This document shows positions 36,301 through 49,294 of a stretch of DNA of 64,000 nucleotides, one piece after another. Origin of the DNA: Rutstroemia sp. NJR-2017a BVV2 (Eukaryota; Ascomycota; Leotiomycetes; Helotiales; Rutstroemiaceae); contig NJPS01000048.1 of assembly GCA_002946415.1 (NCBI GenBank), positions 1,488,001-1,552,000 on the forward strand, given 5' to 3'. A model generated the notes under the pieces. It was not told the DNA's origin. It searched no databases and worked only from the letters and a program-made list of their open reading frames with translations. Made by a program: the position numbers and the translations under genes. Positions within the stretch are counted from its first letter, which is position 1. Each line of letters starts with the position of its first letter.

Positions 36301-39300
36301 GGTTGATAACTTCCAGGCTAACGCAGAAGCTACAGAACCTTCGAGCTATATTAGAAGCATGTCGGTAGACAGAACACGCTGTGGCCTACTTGCAGAGGTA
36401 TTCGTGGCAGTTTGAATTTGCTCCGCTCACTTTGGTAGTGCTGAAAGGCCGTCCTGTGCTTGTGGTAGATGGGACAAAATCAGGAAGATGGGCTGGCAGT
36501 AAGATAACTATTGAGTAAAAGGTTCGAAGTTTCATCGTAGAGTAGGAAAGTGCGAGAGAGGTTCCTTAATTACGAGGAGATCGCCTACATCTTTCGCACC
36601 GTATCAAGGTATCAGGTACTAAGACTCCAGACTGACCAGTTGGCGGCAGTATGTTGCCGTCATCCCTGGTAATATCACCCAATCCAACTTCGTAAACGCA
36701 TGGCATGCATGGTTGTCGCATGGAAAACGGCCGAGAGCTAACGTCGCATCTAATCGAGATCGGAGATGATGTTCTTCCTGATGCTGCAACTACAGATATT
36801 TAGGAATATGATCAACGAAGAATTGACCGAGCCTACAAAAGTGGCGTGATGATTCGCCACAGTCGTGAGGGATCTTCAACTCACTCTCACAGGGCCCGAG
36901 ATGATCGGCGTGGAGATGTCCAGTGTTGGAAGCTTATCGTACTGTCAAAGGGTTCGCTTGTGATAGCATCCCGGCCGGAAGCGAGCACGGTCGTCTAGAG
37001 TTGCACTATGTACGAAGGTAGATCATTCGGTCCATCGGTAGAATATGGGGACTCGGGGGATTCGTTGAAAGCTCAGCTGAGAAATGTGTTTTGCGGATTA
37101 TGATGCGTGGAAAAAGTCTCGTAATCTCCATATAAAGACTCTTCGGAAGGCTCATTTACACATCTTGAGGTGATCGACACCTAAAGATCCACGTACTCGT
37201 AAAATCATTGATATGAGGTTTCTTCTGCGAACTACCTGCTCGAAAAAGTGCTATCAGAATCACGCCTTTCCTATTTGGAAAGGTAGGCCGAACTCCAATG
37301 ACCTGCCGATCTGTTCAAGACCAGTTTGAGCCTATACCATGACGCGTCCGGAACGACTTGGTCTGGTAGCTTCCTCGCATTGGTCACCGCGGTAGAGCTC
37401 CTCGAGCTCTTGAAGTTTACAAGAAGCGCGACGGTATTATTTAATGTAAACTAGTCCAAGTAGTCGCCGCGCAGGGAAGGTGCGCAGGATAGTGGCGTCC
37501 GGAAAGTTCGAGCTCAACACCGTCAGACATATGGGACGGAAAAGTAGCACGAAGAATAAACCAGGTTGACGGAATAACAAGGTTTTTCAGCAGCGTCTGA
37601 GGCTTCCCAGTCACTGCGGCTTGTTCCTTCCCAGGTTAAACATGTTTTTAGGAGGCCCCGTGTGGAAATAATGTCAACCCGTCAAAAGCAATTAGTGGCT
37701 TGGAGGAAGAATCTGGTAGCGAATCCGACGCCTGAACCACCTCATCAAAATATGTTTTTGGCAGATCATCTTGTCTTAGATGTATCTAGACTTATGAAGA
37801 AATGCGTCATGAGGAACATTCTCGAAGCAATGTTACATTTCCTTGACGCTGGATTCTGTATAGGGGGCTCAAAGGGGCACAGAACAGTAAGTTCACTATA
37901 GACAGTATTTCAGTGCCAGCGGCTTTACCGTGACTCGCTGCACACCGCTTCAAGCGACGAGAGCGTTTATGTCTTGCAGCAACCAACGGTGAATTTAGAT
38001 AGGTTCCAGATGACATATTAAGAATTAGTTTTCGTCGAGAGCAACGGGAATGACTAAGTCATCTACGGTAAGCCCGGCTGGTAGCACTACAGCACGTACT
38101 AAAGACTCCAGGGACAAAATTTTTCCCCGGGAACGTTGCATTAAATTCTTAGTACTGCCAGCAAAAATATATCCGAGGGCTCCTTCATCTCACGGCCTCC
38201 CGTGATTGATGAGGAAGTTTAGCAAGCCGATCGGAAAAACTAACTCCAAAAGAAAGCATCGGCTCGCATTCCGCAGGCAGTTTTCACGTTATGCTAACTC
38301 GTACTATTACAGCATGTTAGGAGTAAGCTATACACAATCTTACGTATATCTCCTCATGTCATTTCTAAGTAGGTGGCACTGGACTGAGCAGTAGAGGCCA
38401 AAGGCTAATATACGACTACCAAGAGCACCATATCGTAGTAACTATTAGCAAAGTCATCCCGCCAGCTGAACACTGTAATATGGGCTCCCAAATCCCACCC
38501 AATGCAGCAGATATGGTGAGACGCTGTCGAAGATTTGGATACCTAACATCAGACCAACATAGAGAAAAGTGCTGCCCTACAATATACGATTAGGTGCGGA
38601 AGCATCTGATGCAAATTACCTCCATGTCCGTCTGCCTAGATAAGTAGGGATTTCGCGTATTAATCTCATCGGGAAAACTTGAATTGTACCTAGTAAGCTA
38701 AAACGGTAAAATTTTCCAAAATTCATTTACTCTTTTTTCACAGAGAGTAAGTTGGCGACATCATTATCATCATTATCAGGTCAGATTTGATTGTCTGGGA
38801 GATGAAGTGGTCCTTTCATAACGGAGCTGGTGGAGGTTAGCGAAAGTCTGATGCTTATTTTCAAGCGAGGGCCCCTCTGGTTGGTCCAGACTCCACAGAC
38901 GGTGGCTCGGGGTGGGATTTGTTGATCTACCTTGTGTTTCAAAGAGACAAGATTTGACGACCACTGATGAACGATCTAGTCAATGTCGAATCAGATCTCG
39001 TTAATGAAAACTCTAGGGATGTAAATCATACTTGCAAGGAAGCAAGGTACAGATAGTACAGTAAGTGACCTCCGTACAATCAATACCAACCAGCAGATTT
39101 TGGTGCACAAAGGCTAATCAGTCCTTTCATTCCTTATCCCGGACATACTCGTTCGCTCCAAGTGGATGTAACTGCTTGCAAGTTGCAAGGAGGGGAGCCA
39201 TGCAATTCTCGCAAGCCTTGATGCCTCCAGAGTTTATACATCCCTACTCCCTGCAATCCTTATAGTCAATCAACAATGCGCTTTGAGAAGCCCCTCCTTT

Positions 39301-40459
39301 TGGCCAACGAACACGCAGCTAGCAGCACGTATTGTACCACACAAATCAGCCCCATGTTGATACTCCAAGAGTCACGCAACGCCACGGGCTCTTGTTACCA
39401 GCATTCCTAAACCGGACACCCTTCGGCCAACTCAAATTCGCTACATCCAACTGCGCTTGGCAGGCATAAGCTACTGCTGCTGCTTCTCTGTGGCTCTACC
39501 GAGCTTCTCCCAAATCAGAAAAAATAAATAAAAAATAAAACTTCTACAGGTTTGACTCCACTACAATCTCAGCCCCAGGCTCGGGATGCAGAACCTAGCA
39601 GGATATCAACCATGCCTACCTACACTGGCCACAGTGAGCCGGCGATACAGAACCTTACTAGCATGTGTCTGCCTCACTCACGCACACCTTTGTAGAGTGC
39701 CACTGCCATTTCGGAAAGAGCTTCGCTACTTTCAGATTACGAAAAGATCCAGAACCTGCATCACTGGCCATCCTCAGGGATAACGTTATTACCCTATCCA
39801 GACATTCTGAGTCAAAAGGGTAGAAAAATTCCCAGCCCGCCCCACCATCTACACTGTTTGTAATATCGGTCCTCACCATCAACCCCTGCCCGCATAGCAT
39901 TCTGCACAAACAATTTCGAACTCAGCGACTTTTCGTTGCCCGCTACGTCTTCTGATATTACTACATATCTACTGGGCGTTTAGTGGACTGCACCTTTACA
40001 CCTGCTCCTTCGAGCTCTCGACTGGTCAATCTTGCTCTTTTTTCTGACAAGCACACGACTTTTCTTGTACACACCAACATTCTCTCCCTGAAGATCGTCC
40101 CTGCAGTCCAGCAGCGGTTCGTCAACTTCCAGATCTAGAGTTATTACTCGTAGCCCTGTGATTCGCAAACCCTGATCAAGCTCCACAGTCCCACACATCA
40201 CCACCATTCCGAGTCCCGGACTCATCTGGAGTATCCGATATTCACGGCTGAACCCAGACATTCAATTACTACACTACTACTACCGGCTGTCAAATATGGG
40301 TGTTAAGTGTGGGGGGTGAATTTTGTTCTACATAAAAGTTCGCATTCCCGTTTACCAACAACATCTTGCTCCCCTTTGCTGTCGTCTCTTTAAAGGTGCT
40401 TCTTTTTACCTTAAATTCTATTCCTTTCTCTTGGCTGCAGTAAATGCCTTTATTCCGAG
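33325..40459. other. 7-kb gene-poor region
   Basis: No intact gene is recognised. It holds an 18-bp minisatellite (34012-34095), a CT-rich minus-strand stretch at 34,500-34,700 followed by a 63-codon minus ATG frame (34262-34453) that resembles nothing known, and around 36,650-37,450 several overlapping partly open frames that may be decayed coding sequence. I cannot name a transposon or terminal repeats. The end, about 40,300-40,459, is T/C-rich leader of the next gene. Confidence 0.4.
34012..34095. repeat. 18-bp tandem repeat, about 4.7 copies
   Basis: Unit CATTGAAAGGGGGTCATA starts at 34012, 34030, 34048, 34066 and 34084 with almost no divergence; the last copy is partial. The 18-bp period keeps reading frames open on both strands, which explains repetitive frames there. 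Read directly. Confidence 0.97.
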
Positions 40460-42093
40460 ATGTTACTCACGATTAAACAACCAGTTCACCACGGCTATAA
40501 GTCCTTCCATGACTATTCTCCTCCAACACCACCACATAGCTCTCGTTTCCCCCCGGCGGTCGCAACGACAAGCTCTACAGTCTCTTCTATTCAGGACCCC
40601 TCACATCCACTTCCTCCTCTGTCGATCACTAAACCAACGACACGACAAATGTCGGCCCCTCATCGCTTGCCTCCGCCAGCGGCAATGTCATTACCTCAGC
40701 CTCCACAACAGTCTCAAACAGTAGCACCATTGAACCCGCCAGTTTCTCAACTACAATTACCGAATCCACCTCATCAGTGGCAAGGAGCAGAAGAATCTAT
40801 GAGAAACTGGCTCCAGGCCAAGGCTGAAGAAGACAAACGGAAGCAAGAAGAGGAGAAAACGCGACAAGAATCACTAAAGTTGGAGCAGAGGAAGATAGAG
40901 CAAGAAATGCTTCGAACGTCTTTAACTGGAGGGATTCCTCCGTATATGATTCCCATGGTCTTTGCTGGTATGGGTGGTGGAAACTTAGCAAATGCCAGCC
41001 TAGAATGGGCCCAGCACTATATGGCACAAGCTCATCAACTACAGCAACAGCAAGTGCAACAGCAGTTGACAAGCGGACAACAAGCTTCACCGGAGCAGAT
41101 GCAAAGAAGGGACTCTCGGGCGACATTCCCTCAACATCCATCATCGTCCATAACTCTCCCATCCACACCGATCGGTCCTTCTGGATCTCAGCCATCCGTG
41201 GGTTTTCTTCCAAGTTATCAAATGTCGCCGGCATCGAGGGCTAGGCAAAACACCCATGGGCAAAGCTCACTAGCAAGATCTACAGCAACTTCTCAGCTCC
41301 CAAGGTTAAACACAGGAGAAATGATCATTCAACCACCTCCACCACCGGCACCTCCTGGAATGCAAATACTGCCCGGACAACCTGGCCACCCATTGGCTCA
41401 ATCGCAGACAGCTCAGCAGCAAGAACCACAATCTTCACCTTCAATATACTTCCACCATTGGCAACCACCCACATCACAAGCAGGTACGAGTAGTGCAAAT
41501 CAGCTTCCAGAGCATTCAGGCAAGAATTTTTAGTTCGTTCTGTGGAATTTGTTGTGCTAATGAGTCGACTAGACCACGCCTCTTCCCCGAAGAAAAGGAA
41601 AGCGACAGGACCGCAACAGCCAGCACCACTTCCTACTTCCCAACCACAGTACACATCGCCGTCTTTTTCACAGACAGGTTCATCGGTCTCAAATACACCT
41701 TCGAGCCGACGACGTGGACACTCTAGAAATCGCAGCGATCTTTCAGCTCGAGCCAACGACATCTATGGCAGACCGTCGAGTCGCCATCGTCATACCGAGA
41801 GTGGTTTCAGTAATCAAAGCCTCACATCGCCAGTCCATTCGCAGGCGCAGGACCAGGGACCATCTGCTGCAGAACCACGCAGGCATTCAGGGGCTGGTTC
41901 AAACACTGTCTCATCCTTACTTGAGCATAGCGATACGCGACCACGAGCCCAATCTCAATCCCAAACTCAACAAAATCAAACTCATCGAGACCGGATGTAC
42001 TCTGGAGCTCCGGAGATTGGACGTGAAGAAAGGCCTGCAGCGGAAAGTGAAGACGCACGACGTTCAGGGAAGCGAAATGATGGAAGAAATTAG
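40460..42093 (+). CDS. Conserved-type low-complexity protein with coiled coil and NLS, unknown function
   Basis: Two exons, 40460-41483 and 41573-42093, joined in frame across an 89-nt intron with TGCTAAT branch; 514 residues. A second in-frame ATG at 40649 is an alternative start. A Pro/Gln-rich N-terminus precedes a charged coiled coil (AKAEEDKRKQEEEKTRQESL, about residues 120-150) running into a well-ordered-looking segment, LRTSLTGGIPPYMIPMVFAG and GMGGGNLANASLEWAQHYMA. The rest is Gln/Ser/Pro-rich. Exon 2 opens with a basic SPKKRKATG, a likely nuclear localisation signal, followed by Arg/Ser-rich sequence. I recall similar unnamed proteins in filamentous ascomycetes but know no function; a nuclear role is inference. 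Confidence 0.7.
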
Positions 42094-43267
42094 AGCCGTT
42101 TTAGAGAGCTGCCGATCAATTGCCTAGATGAAGAAGTATTCGCCAGCGAAACTTCTACCGATACAACCGTCTCCACGAGTCTACCCACCAGACAATAGTC
42201 TTACATTCTTACCTCATCTATTTTATCTGCGCATGATAGTATGAGTGTCCCATTTTGCCTTCTGTTCAGTTCTATCTTGATGATTTAGAAGATACCCTAT
42301 TTATTGCGCGCATTTTATCTTTGTTACGTTTTCTACTTTCTGCGCATCTTTCTTCACAATTCTATATTCTGTATATCATCTTTTATTGTTCGCTGGCGGA
42401 GGATTTCCTTCATGTATCATTATTTCACGGCGCTTGGCCTCAGCTGCTGCTCCGTCTTTTCTTTTTTTACTCAAGCTTTTGGTGCCTCCAGTGCACTCTT
42501 TTCTATTCCTTGGCTATTGGAAATGGCAAGGCTGGACTATGTACATATTTTAACCCCGTGGTGGGTCATCCATCACCCCTTTTGGGCAGGTATATAAGGT
42601 AGCAAACGAGTTTAGAGAACTCGCAGGCGGGGAAAGGGACAGTATCACAGACATCCGGGCGGGGGATATGTTGAATGATTTGGGACCACGAATCTGCACA
42701 ATTGAACGACCCTGGACGAGAAAAGGCGGCATCAAATCAAAACAAGCAATTTCTCGCGAAATCCTTCATTCCCACTCCCAAAGAGTTCCAGTAGGCGCCA
42801 AAAGATCTTGTGCTCATTTTCCCAACTTCGAGCGTCATGCAGATGAACCACACACCTACATAATACCCTCCTCTTTTCAAATTTCCTCAGTCAGCCACAA
42901 AGTACTGTACGCATACGGCGCACATGATATCCTTGTTTCGTGGATCGGGTAGAGATTCTGGAAAGGGAAAGATCAAAATAACCTTGTATCATAAGAGCCG
43001 CAAATATTGAACCCGATACGCGTTTCAGGGAGCGATACGGGTATTTTGCTCGAGCTCGTCGATGTGGCATTCGTTACCGAACCGTAGTCAGCACGGAGAT
43101 GCTAGGCAAGCAGGGGAAGGCTTATGGATTGTATATTAAGGTTTTTGCTACATTAAATTGTGTAATTACGGATTGAGATGAACGTTCGGAATCTAGTAGC
43201 AAGAGGCAACACAGCATTAGGAGACACTTTCTACTACAGATCGGCTGGCTACCTAGAGCTGCATAGC

Positions 43268-43292
43268 TACCTACGGAGTATGTACGTAGGTA
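43268..43292. repeat. Short inverted repeat (8-bp stem)
   Basis: TACCTACG and its reverse complement CGTAGGTA flank a 9-nt spacer. No adjacent gene gives it a role. Confidence 0.5.
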
Positions 43293-44460
43293 AGAAAGGG
43301 GTTATGCTACGTACAGCAGCTATGGCAACTACGAGCAGCGTCAGCTCGAGTGGGATAATATAGATTAGAAGAGGGGTAGACGATAAGCAGCGGGACCGCT
43401 CAACCGTCCAATCTAGATCGTGGTCTGGAATCTTGCCTCTTGACTCTTACTCCTCGCCAAATTAAGATCCAGTAAAAGTTACGCTGGACAGGGATCCGCG
43501 CCATTTCGTGCATCGTGGAACGTTCACATTTCGGGATGCTACCATGTCACATGTGCCCAGTTTAGGAGATCTATTCCCAAAGTTGATCTCTCAACGTTTG
43601 TTTTTGTTATGCAGCTGTAGAAATCAACAAAGCATTGTTCAGCATAACGGCACGGACTTTTGCTTATGGCGTTTTCACTCGGATTTTGGCTACCGATTAG
43701 AATCGAATCAAACAATCACATGTTGTCTAGGCTGCCGTCGTAACATTCAATCCCATAGTCATCAAAAAGAACGTCAGGCTGTCAGCAGCAATCACAACAA
43801 ACTCCCAATGTGTCAAAAGTACAATGTACACGTCTTATTCTGTACAAGGTGTTGTATCAAATAGATTGAGAATCACACAAATACTCAAGCCACAGTCTGT
43901 ACTCATTAGCCACTTGATTCCAATCTCGGAAATCACGCTCATGTTAGAACAGAAAAGACCGAAAGTCGTCCCTTCTTCTTTCCAAATTTCGAAACCTCGC
44001 ACGCTCAACGGAGATGATCCGAGAAATTGGGTTCATATGCATACCACATCAAGTTCAGGCTGGGCAGGGCTGCCCGTACCCTTGTCCTTCATCCGTACCA
44101 GGGTGAGATTAGATTGTGGGATTACCCGATTTGTGGGATTCTGCGTCCGGGGTGTGTTTCGGGTTGAGTGATGATACGTCTTATTTGGGTAAGCTGTGAA
44201 TTGAATGTATTTCACTTTAATATATTTCTTTGATTGCGGTTGCGGTATATGAAATGAAATGCTATACTGACTGTACAGTAGCTGCAGGTACGGACGGGAG
44301 AGGAAAAGGAAATTGGAATGCTTCTTTTTTCTTCACGAATGTCGTATTGAGACGCTTATGATCACGAGATTGGGTTCAAAAGGAAAATTTCCATAAATGG
44401 ATTTCGTGGTTAACGCTGAAAGCTGTAACTTACCTGTTTTGGACGGAATACGGCCGGGAA

Positions 44461-44640
44461 ATGCCTGAGACTGAAGATATCGACATACATATCGAGACGA
44501 GAAAGTTTGCCTCTTTGCATCCGAACGCCATTCCCAGCCGGACCTATCTTACGGATGTCACTAGTAAGCCTGAGGTCACAGCGGACAATGCGGGGACAAA
44601 CGAACGAGTACGTTTGCATTTGTCATCAATTCAACGTTGA
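44461..44640 (+). CDS. Possible small ORF, 59 residues, unknown
   Basis: ATG frame reading MPETEDIDIHIETRK... to TGA. The composition is balanced, with synonymous-looking codon use, unlike surrounding frames, so it could be a small gene or an exon. A GTACGT donor at 44608 and a TTAG acceptor at 44699 could splice it to a short second exon. No family is recognised, and chance is a real alternative. Confidence 0.2.
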   Translation: MPETEDIDIHIETRKFASLHPNAIPSRTYLTDVTSKPEVTADNAGTNERVRLHLSSIQR

Positions 44641-44988
44641 GGACCATCACAAACATACTTTCCGAGAGTTATGTCATTCCGAGAGCTATATCAGCTTAGT
44701 GTTCCGTGATGACACCACCGAATCACCCTTCTACATCCCGCCGGTGACATACCTTCCTAATCCGTAACTAGCCAGTCTGAGAGGGTTCGCACGTCCGGTT
44801 TGCATTACATATGACAATGCCGATTAGCGACGGCCTTGACAACTTCAATGGAGAACTTGTAACCATGGGCTTTCGGACCTCTCGAAACCCGGGGATACTT
44901 CCTCGTCGCAGCTTTCAAGAAAGGAGAAATAAGCGAGCCCCTTTCCCTATCAATCAGTTATTCTCCCATCACAACCATGCCCATCCAC

Positions 44989-45052
44989 TGGAGGTTCCGC
45001 CTTACGAAAATCATCCCCTGGAGGTACGCCTATGAAAATCATCCGTCGAGGT
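44989..45052. repeat. Imperfect 27-bp direct repeat
   Basis: TGGAGGTTCCGCCTTACGAA then AATCATCC is followed by a second copy with TGGAGGTACGCC...ATGAAAATCATCC and a partial third (TCGAGGTCC). Read directly. Confidence 0.6.
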
Positions 45053-47534
45053 CCTCATCTCCCGAGCAGTGGAACTTCTCAACTCTGGGCAATATAAGCA
45101 TCTACCTCAAACGTGCTCATCATGGCAGTTAACAAGAAACAAGAACACATTTTCCCACAAATTAATTCAACATAACGATCGTCTCTCACAAGTATCTCCA
45201 GAATAAGTATTTCTTGGTCCTTCAAGCACTACAACCTTGGTTATGACACGATACCGAGGTACGGTACAGTGTTGGAAAGAAAGAACAAAGACCCTCGCAC
45301 AAGGATCCGACAACATGTAGGAAATGTACCGGTCGATCTGTGGAACTTGAGGTTGTTTCAGGTTGACGGAACTTCTTCAGATGCAGATCAGCGGGCCAGT
45401 AGGGGTAACAAAGCAAAGGGAAGGTCTAGAACTGAAGATCGGATTCGCCTTTATCGTACGATAAATGGAGATAGAAGGATGCGATAGAAGGTTGAGAGTG
45501 GAAAATGATCGTCGCTTCGCTTGTGCTAATCGATATCTACCTCGTACGAACTACTGGAGAACACCACCGAGGTTTTGATGACGATCTTTTTTATGCTACG
45601 GGTGTTATGGAATTTGTTGTACTGCAATTTTATGTGCAAATATTTGTAGCCGATGCTTTCGTGGTATTATATGATAAATCTTCATTCGCCATGTCGTAGC
45701 TTCGCATGCCCAGTGTGCTGCTGCTTGAGATGTAACATTATATTGATTTCATGAAGCTATGGTTTTTAGTATCGAAACTTGGTCCTCTGATGCTCGGTGT
45801 ACTATCAAGTGATAAAGCAAGGTGTTGAACACTGCTTTTACACCAGAGCATGAAGGAGACGCGGTTCAAAATCACGTCGTTGACCCTCCGATCTAGGTAT
45901 ATTAAACCTCTCCCACATATGGTCATTTTCATTCTCGATAATAGTTGAGGCTTGTACGCTGTTGCTTCGCAAAGGATGTTTGCGGATAGTATCAATTCGA
46001 CGGAGACTGAGACCCAATGACTTTCGAGGACTTCCATACTTTGCTCGATTCTCCTTTGCGCAGCACCGGACTATGCTCGACCCAGACTTTTCTATTCACT
46101 GTGGCAGTATGTGAATTTTCAGACCAAGCGTAGGCAACAAATACTGCAAAAAGTGAGACTGTCGAGGTCAGAACTCTACCAAAACTGGTATGCCAAGTGT
46201 GATCATAGGCTAACAAATATGTTTTTAAATTCATGGCTCGTCGATTGAAAATAAATAGGGCAAAGCTAGCATGATGGACTAAGAAATTATCACTGGAAAA
46301 CTACAGGTTCAGTATAGCCTTTTGCAGCTCAGCCCGTGGAAATTCTACAATAGCAGCAGGGCATCAAGATCATTTAGCATCCCAACTAATGAAGAGCGAG
46401 CGCCGGAGCCAGGAGATACTAAATCGAGTTTGCCTTGCGAGGTATTTCGTCTGCGTAACTTGTCTAATCTAAACATTCCGTAGCTAGGTTCGAAATCTCC
46501 TTGTGACAGTCATATTTTGCAGACCCAGTAGTAGCATCAGCTGCAGGCATCGCTGCTCACAAGTATACCCATCATTCGCTCTCGTATCAGCAGATGATGA
46601 TTAATTTGTCCGTCGAAACCTAGAAGCCTGAGAAAAAGGATGTCTTGGTGCTGATCTGAGGCGTGCTTGGGCTCTTCAGCGGAGTAGTCCAGGTCAATGA
46701 TAATATTTATAGAACGTATTAACAATCGCAGTATCCCTCAATATGGCAATATCTCAAGTGTTTGGGGATATTCACTTAGAGTAAAAGGTCCGTATTCAGC
46801 AGAATAATTGTGGCGAGTATAACGTCCCAAGTCGGCCAATTCTCCTATGCGCAGGAGGACCGGTCTTAAACATACGCATGCCGAGTCGTTCTGAGGCGCG
46901 TTTCGTTGCCGATCTCACTGTAAAGGTCCTGTTTCGCAAAATTCAAGTGCTACCACCTAACAAAATGTGGAAGATTCCCTAGGCTCGCCTTCTGGCACAG
47001 ATACCACACCTAGATCGCCCACCTACCTCGTCCACCTATCTCGTCGACTCGAATCGTGAAGCATATATTTGCGCCTTTGCTTGATGTCCAGCCGCATTGC
47101 CTTCGCCAGTGTTGTTGTATCAATCGTACTCGTATAACACATGCATGCACCGTATCCTAGATTACCAATGCACAGATTCGTTGGTTCGAAAAACAGGGCC
47201 GCAGATGCTTTGAACGTAAGATTGTTGAAGGTATTCGGTCAGGCGAGCACGAGACGCTTCGTTTTCGAATTCTCACTCAGCACATAAGCCGGTAGGCAGC
47301 GCTTTTGTTTAAATGTGATTGAGCTATAGCTCTCAACTAACAGGGACTTGGGATGTAAGCATGTTCGTAGGCTGAAAGGCAAACAAGCAGCATGCCATCA
47401 ACGATGAGGACCGACCGGTCGCAAGCTAGGACGAAGCGAAATTCCGACAGCATTCGAGCTCATACATGCGATCATTCGAATAATAAATTCATGCTGGCGT
47501 ATGGGATCCGCCATGCCAATCGATTCTCAAAGAT

Positions 47535-47584
47535 GTGTGAGATTGTGAGGGTGTGAGGTTGTGAGGTTGAGGTTGCGAGGTTGG
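47535..47584. repeat. GTGAGGTT simple repeat upstream of the Zn2Cys6 gene
   Basis: Irregular GTGAG(G/A)TT units, about 150 bp before the transcription-factor ATG. It may lie in its promoter or leader. Confidence 0.6.
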
Positions 47585-47730
47585 AAGCTAACCGTATTTT
47601 CCCTGGTAGAAGTCGCGAGAAATCATGCTGACTCAGCATCTGGTTGTTATCGACGACTGCACGTCGTTGCCAACCGGTCATCATTCGCCGATTACCTATT
47701 GTAACCTCCTCTACAATCAGGTCACTTAGC

Positions 47731-49294
47731 ATGGGAGCACGAAGCAAAGGATGTAGAACGTGCAAGACAAGAAGACTAAAATGTGACGAGCAGGAGCCGG
47801 CTTGTCGTCGCTGCCAAAAAGCTAACCTAACATGTCCCGGATATGAGTCGATTTTCGTCGACGAAACAGCTCGGGTGAAGCAGAGTGCTCAACAATCAGA
47901 ACTCATGATCGTGGCATCGCGCAAACAGCGGTATCACTCACATAAAATTCAATCTTTACACACCTCACCAAATTACGGAGATCCAAACGCTATTTTACCA
48001 CTTGTCGCGTTCAAGGATAAAATAGCCGTTGCATTTTTGGCCACAAGAATGTTCGAAGCCAGGTCGCCGTTTCGAGCATGTTCGTCCGATAATGATAATT
48101 TTGTCGAACAAATGGTAATGTGCACTGATCGATGGTGGGTGTGCAAGTTGGTTCAATCCCACCAGGAATCCTTACATGCATTAGCTTTGATGTATTTTGG
48201 TCGAGCAAATCACTTGAAAGGTGTCGAGACTGATGCGTCGAAGCAATATGGGCAAGCACTCCAGAAACTTCGTGTAGGTCTAACAGCTCCGGATAGTCTC
48301 TATGATTTTCAGACATTAGGGAATATCTCGGCTCTCATTTTCTACGAGGTAATGACACTGCTCACTGTATGCCTCGCTCAAACTAACTTGATCAGCTTCT
48401 TGCTTTTAACAAAGGAGATGGGTGGAAGTCTCATGCTGACGGTCTTGCTCAACTAATGGAACTCCGAGGACCTTCGAGACACAAAAATTGTCCAGAGCGA
48501 TCAGTTTTTCTCGAACAAAGAGTTGTCCTGGTAGGTGAAAACCCTACATTCATTCATGGACGACGGTCTGATTGGAACAGGTCTCAAGAGCCATTCTTTT
48601 TCGTCGCCGAACCTTTCTAGCCCGGCCAGAATGGAAAACCGTGCCCTGGGAAGATGATCCGCAGTCCAAGTTGGTCTTAGATTTCCTACTTGATATTCTT
48701 TGCGATTTCTCAGGCCTCTTGGAAGACCTAGATGCAGAGCTCGCAACCAAAGCACCAAGATATCTTGACCTCCAAGTACAAACAGAGAGCCTAATCAAAG
48801 ATCTCAACAAATGGTGGAGGCAGTGGCTGACAAACAGTCCTAATGCTGCTAGAGAGGTCGCACCTGCTTGCGGTACCATCATGGCTGACAAAGAAGGATT
48901 GCTGTATCCAACACTGCTGAGCTTTGATGATTATTGGGACGCATATTCCATTATTATGTACAACGCCCTGCGAATTCTACTCCTGCAGGTATGGCAGGTA
49001 CTTTCAGATCGGTCCCCAACTATCATGGCCTTATCTGAACCAGGACTTTTGGATGAAACAAATTCTACGGTCTTACAAGGGATATCTTCTGATATGGTTG
49101 CGCTTGCCCACGAGAACATGCGACTTCTAGAATATTTTCACGTACATTCGTGGGTCGGAACAGCATGCGTGAGGTATCCTTTGAATGTCACTTATGGTTG
49201 CTTACCAGAGGGCTCTAGGGTAGCCAAGTGGCTCGGAGCTAGTCAGAAGTTTGGACTTCCCACGGTCCATCGCTTTCGAATTGCAGAGGGTTAG
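47731..49294 (+). CDS. Zn2Cys6 (GAL4-type) transcription factor
   Basis: Three exons, 47731-48348, 48396-48530 and 48581-49294, 488 residues, every junction in frame. ATG 47731 is chosen because the frame upstream has only a TTG start. The zinc cluster is at residues 8-35 ([11 protein letters not shown] then [11 protein letters not shown]), six cysteines with normal spacing. The rest resembles the Fungal_trans_2-type regulatory region ([20 protein letters not shown] and [20 protein letters not shown]). It probably binds CGG-containing promoter sites in the nucleus. The target is unknown, but a hydrolase gene follows on the same strand 0.66 kb downstream, a common arrangement of a pathway regulator and its target. 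Confidence 0.9.

Larger units (their letters stand above)
42094..47730. other. 5.6-kb gene-poor region
   Basis: No gene with family-like sequence. Seen here: an 8-bp-stem inverted repeat at 43268-43292, a short coding-like ATG frame at 44461-44640, an imperfect 27-bp direct repeat at 44989-45052, and a GTGAGGTT simple repeat at 47535-47584 near the next gene. A minus ATG frame at 45992-46234 (80 codons) has a short hydrophobic stretch but no recognisable relatives. Confidence 0.4.

Noticed and set aside
46486..46500. GGTTCGAAATC, similar to a tRNA B box
   Set aside because: It has an extra base relative to the consensus, and no A box, anticodon arm or acceptor stem pairs around it.
33325..47730. 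A transposon hidden in the gene-poor regions
   Set aside because: I looked for terminal repeats, reverse transcriptase or transposase motifs and strong TA-rich RIP-like decay. None was convincing.
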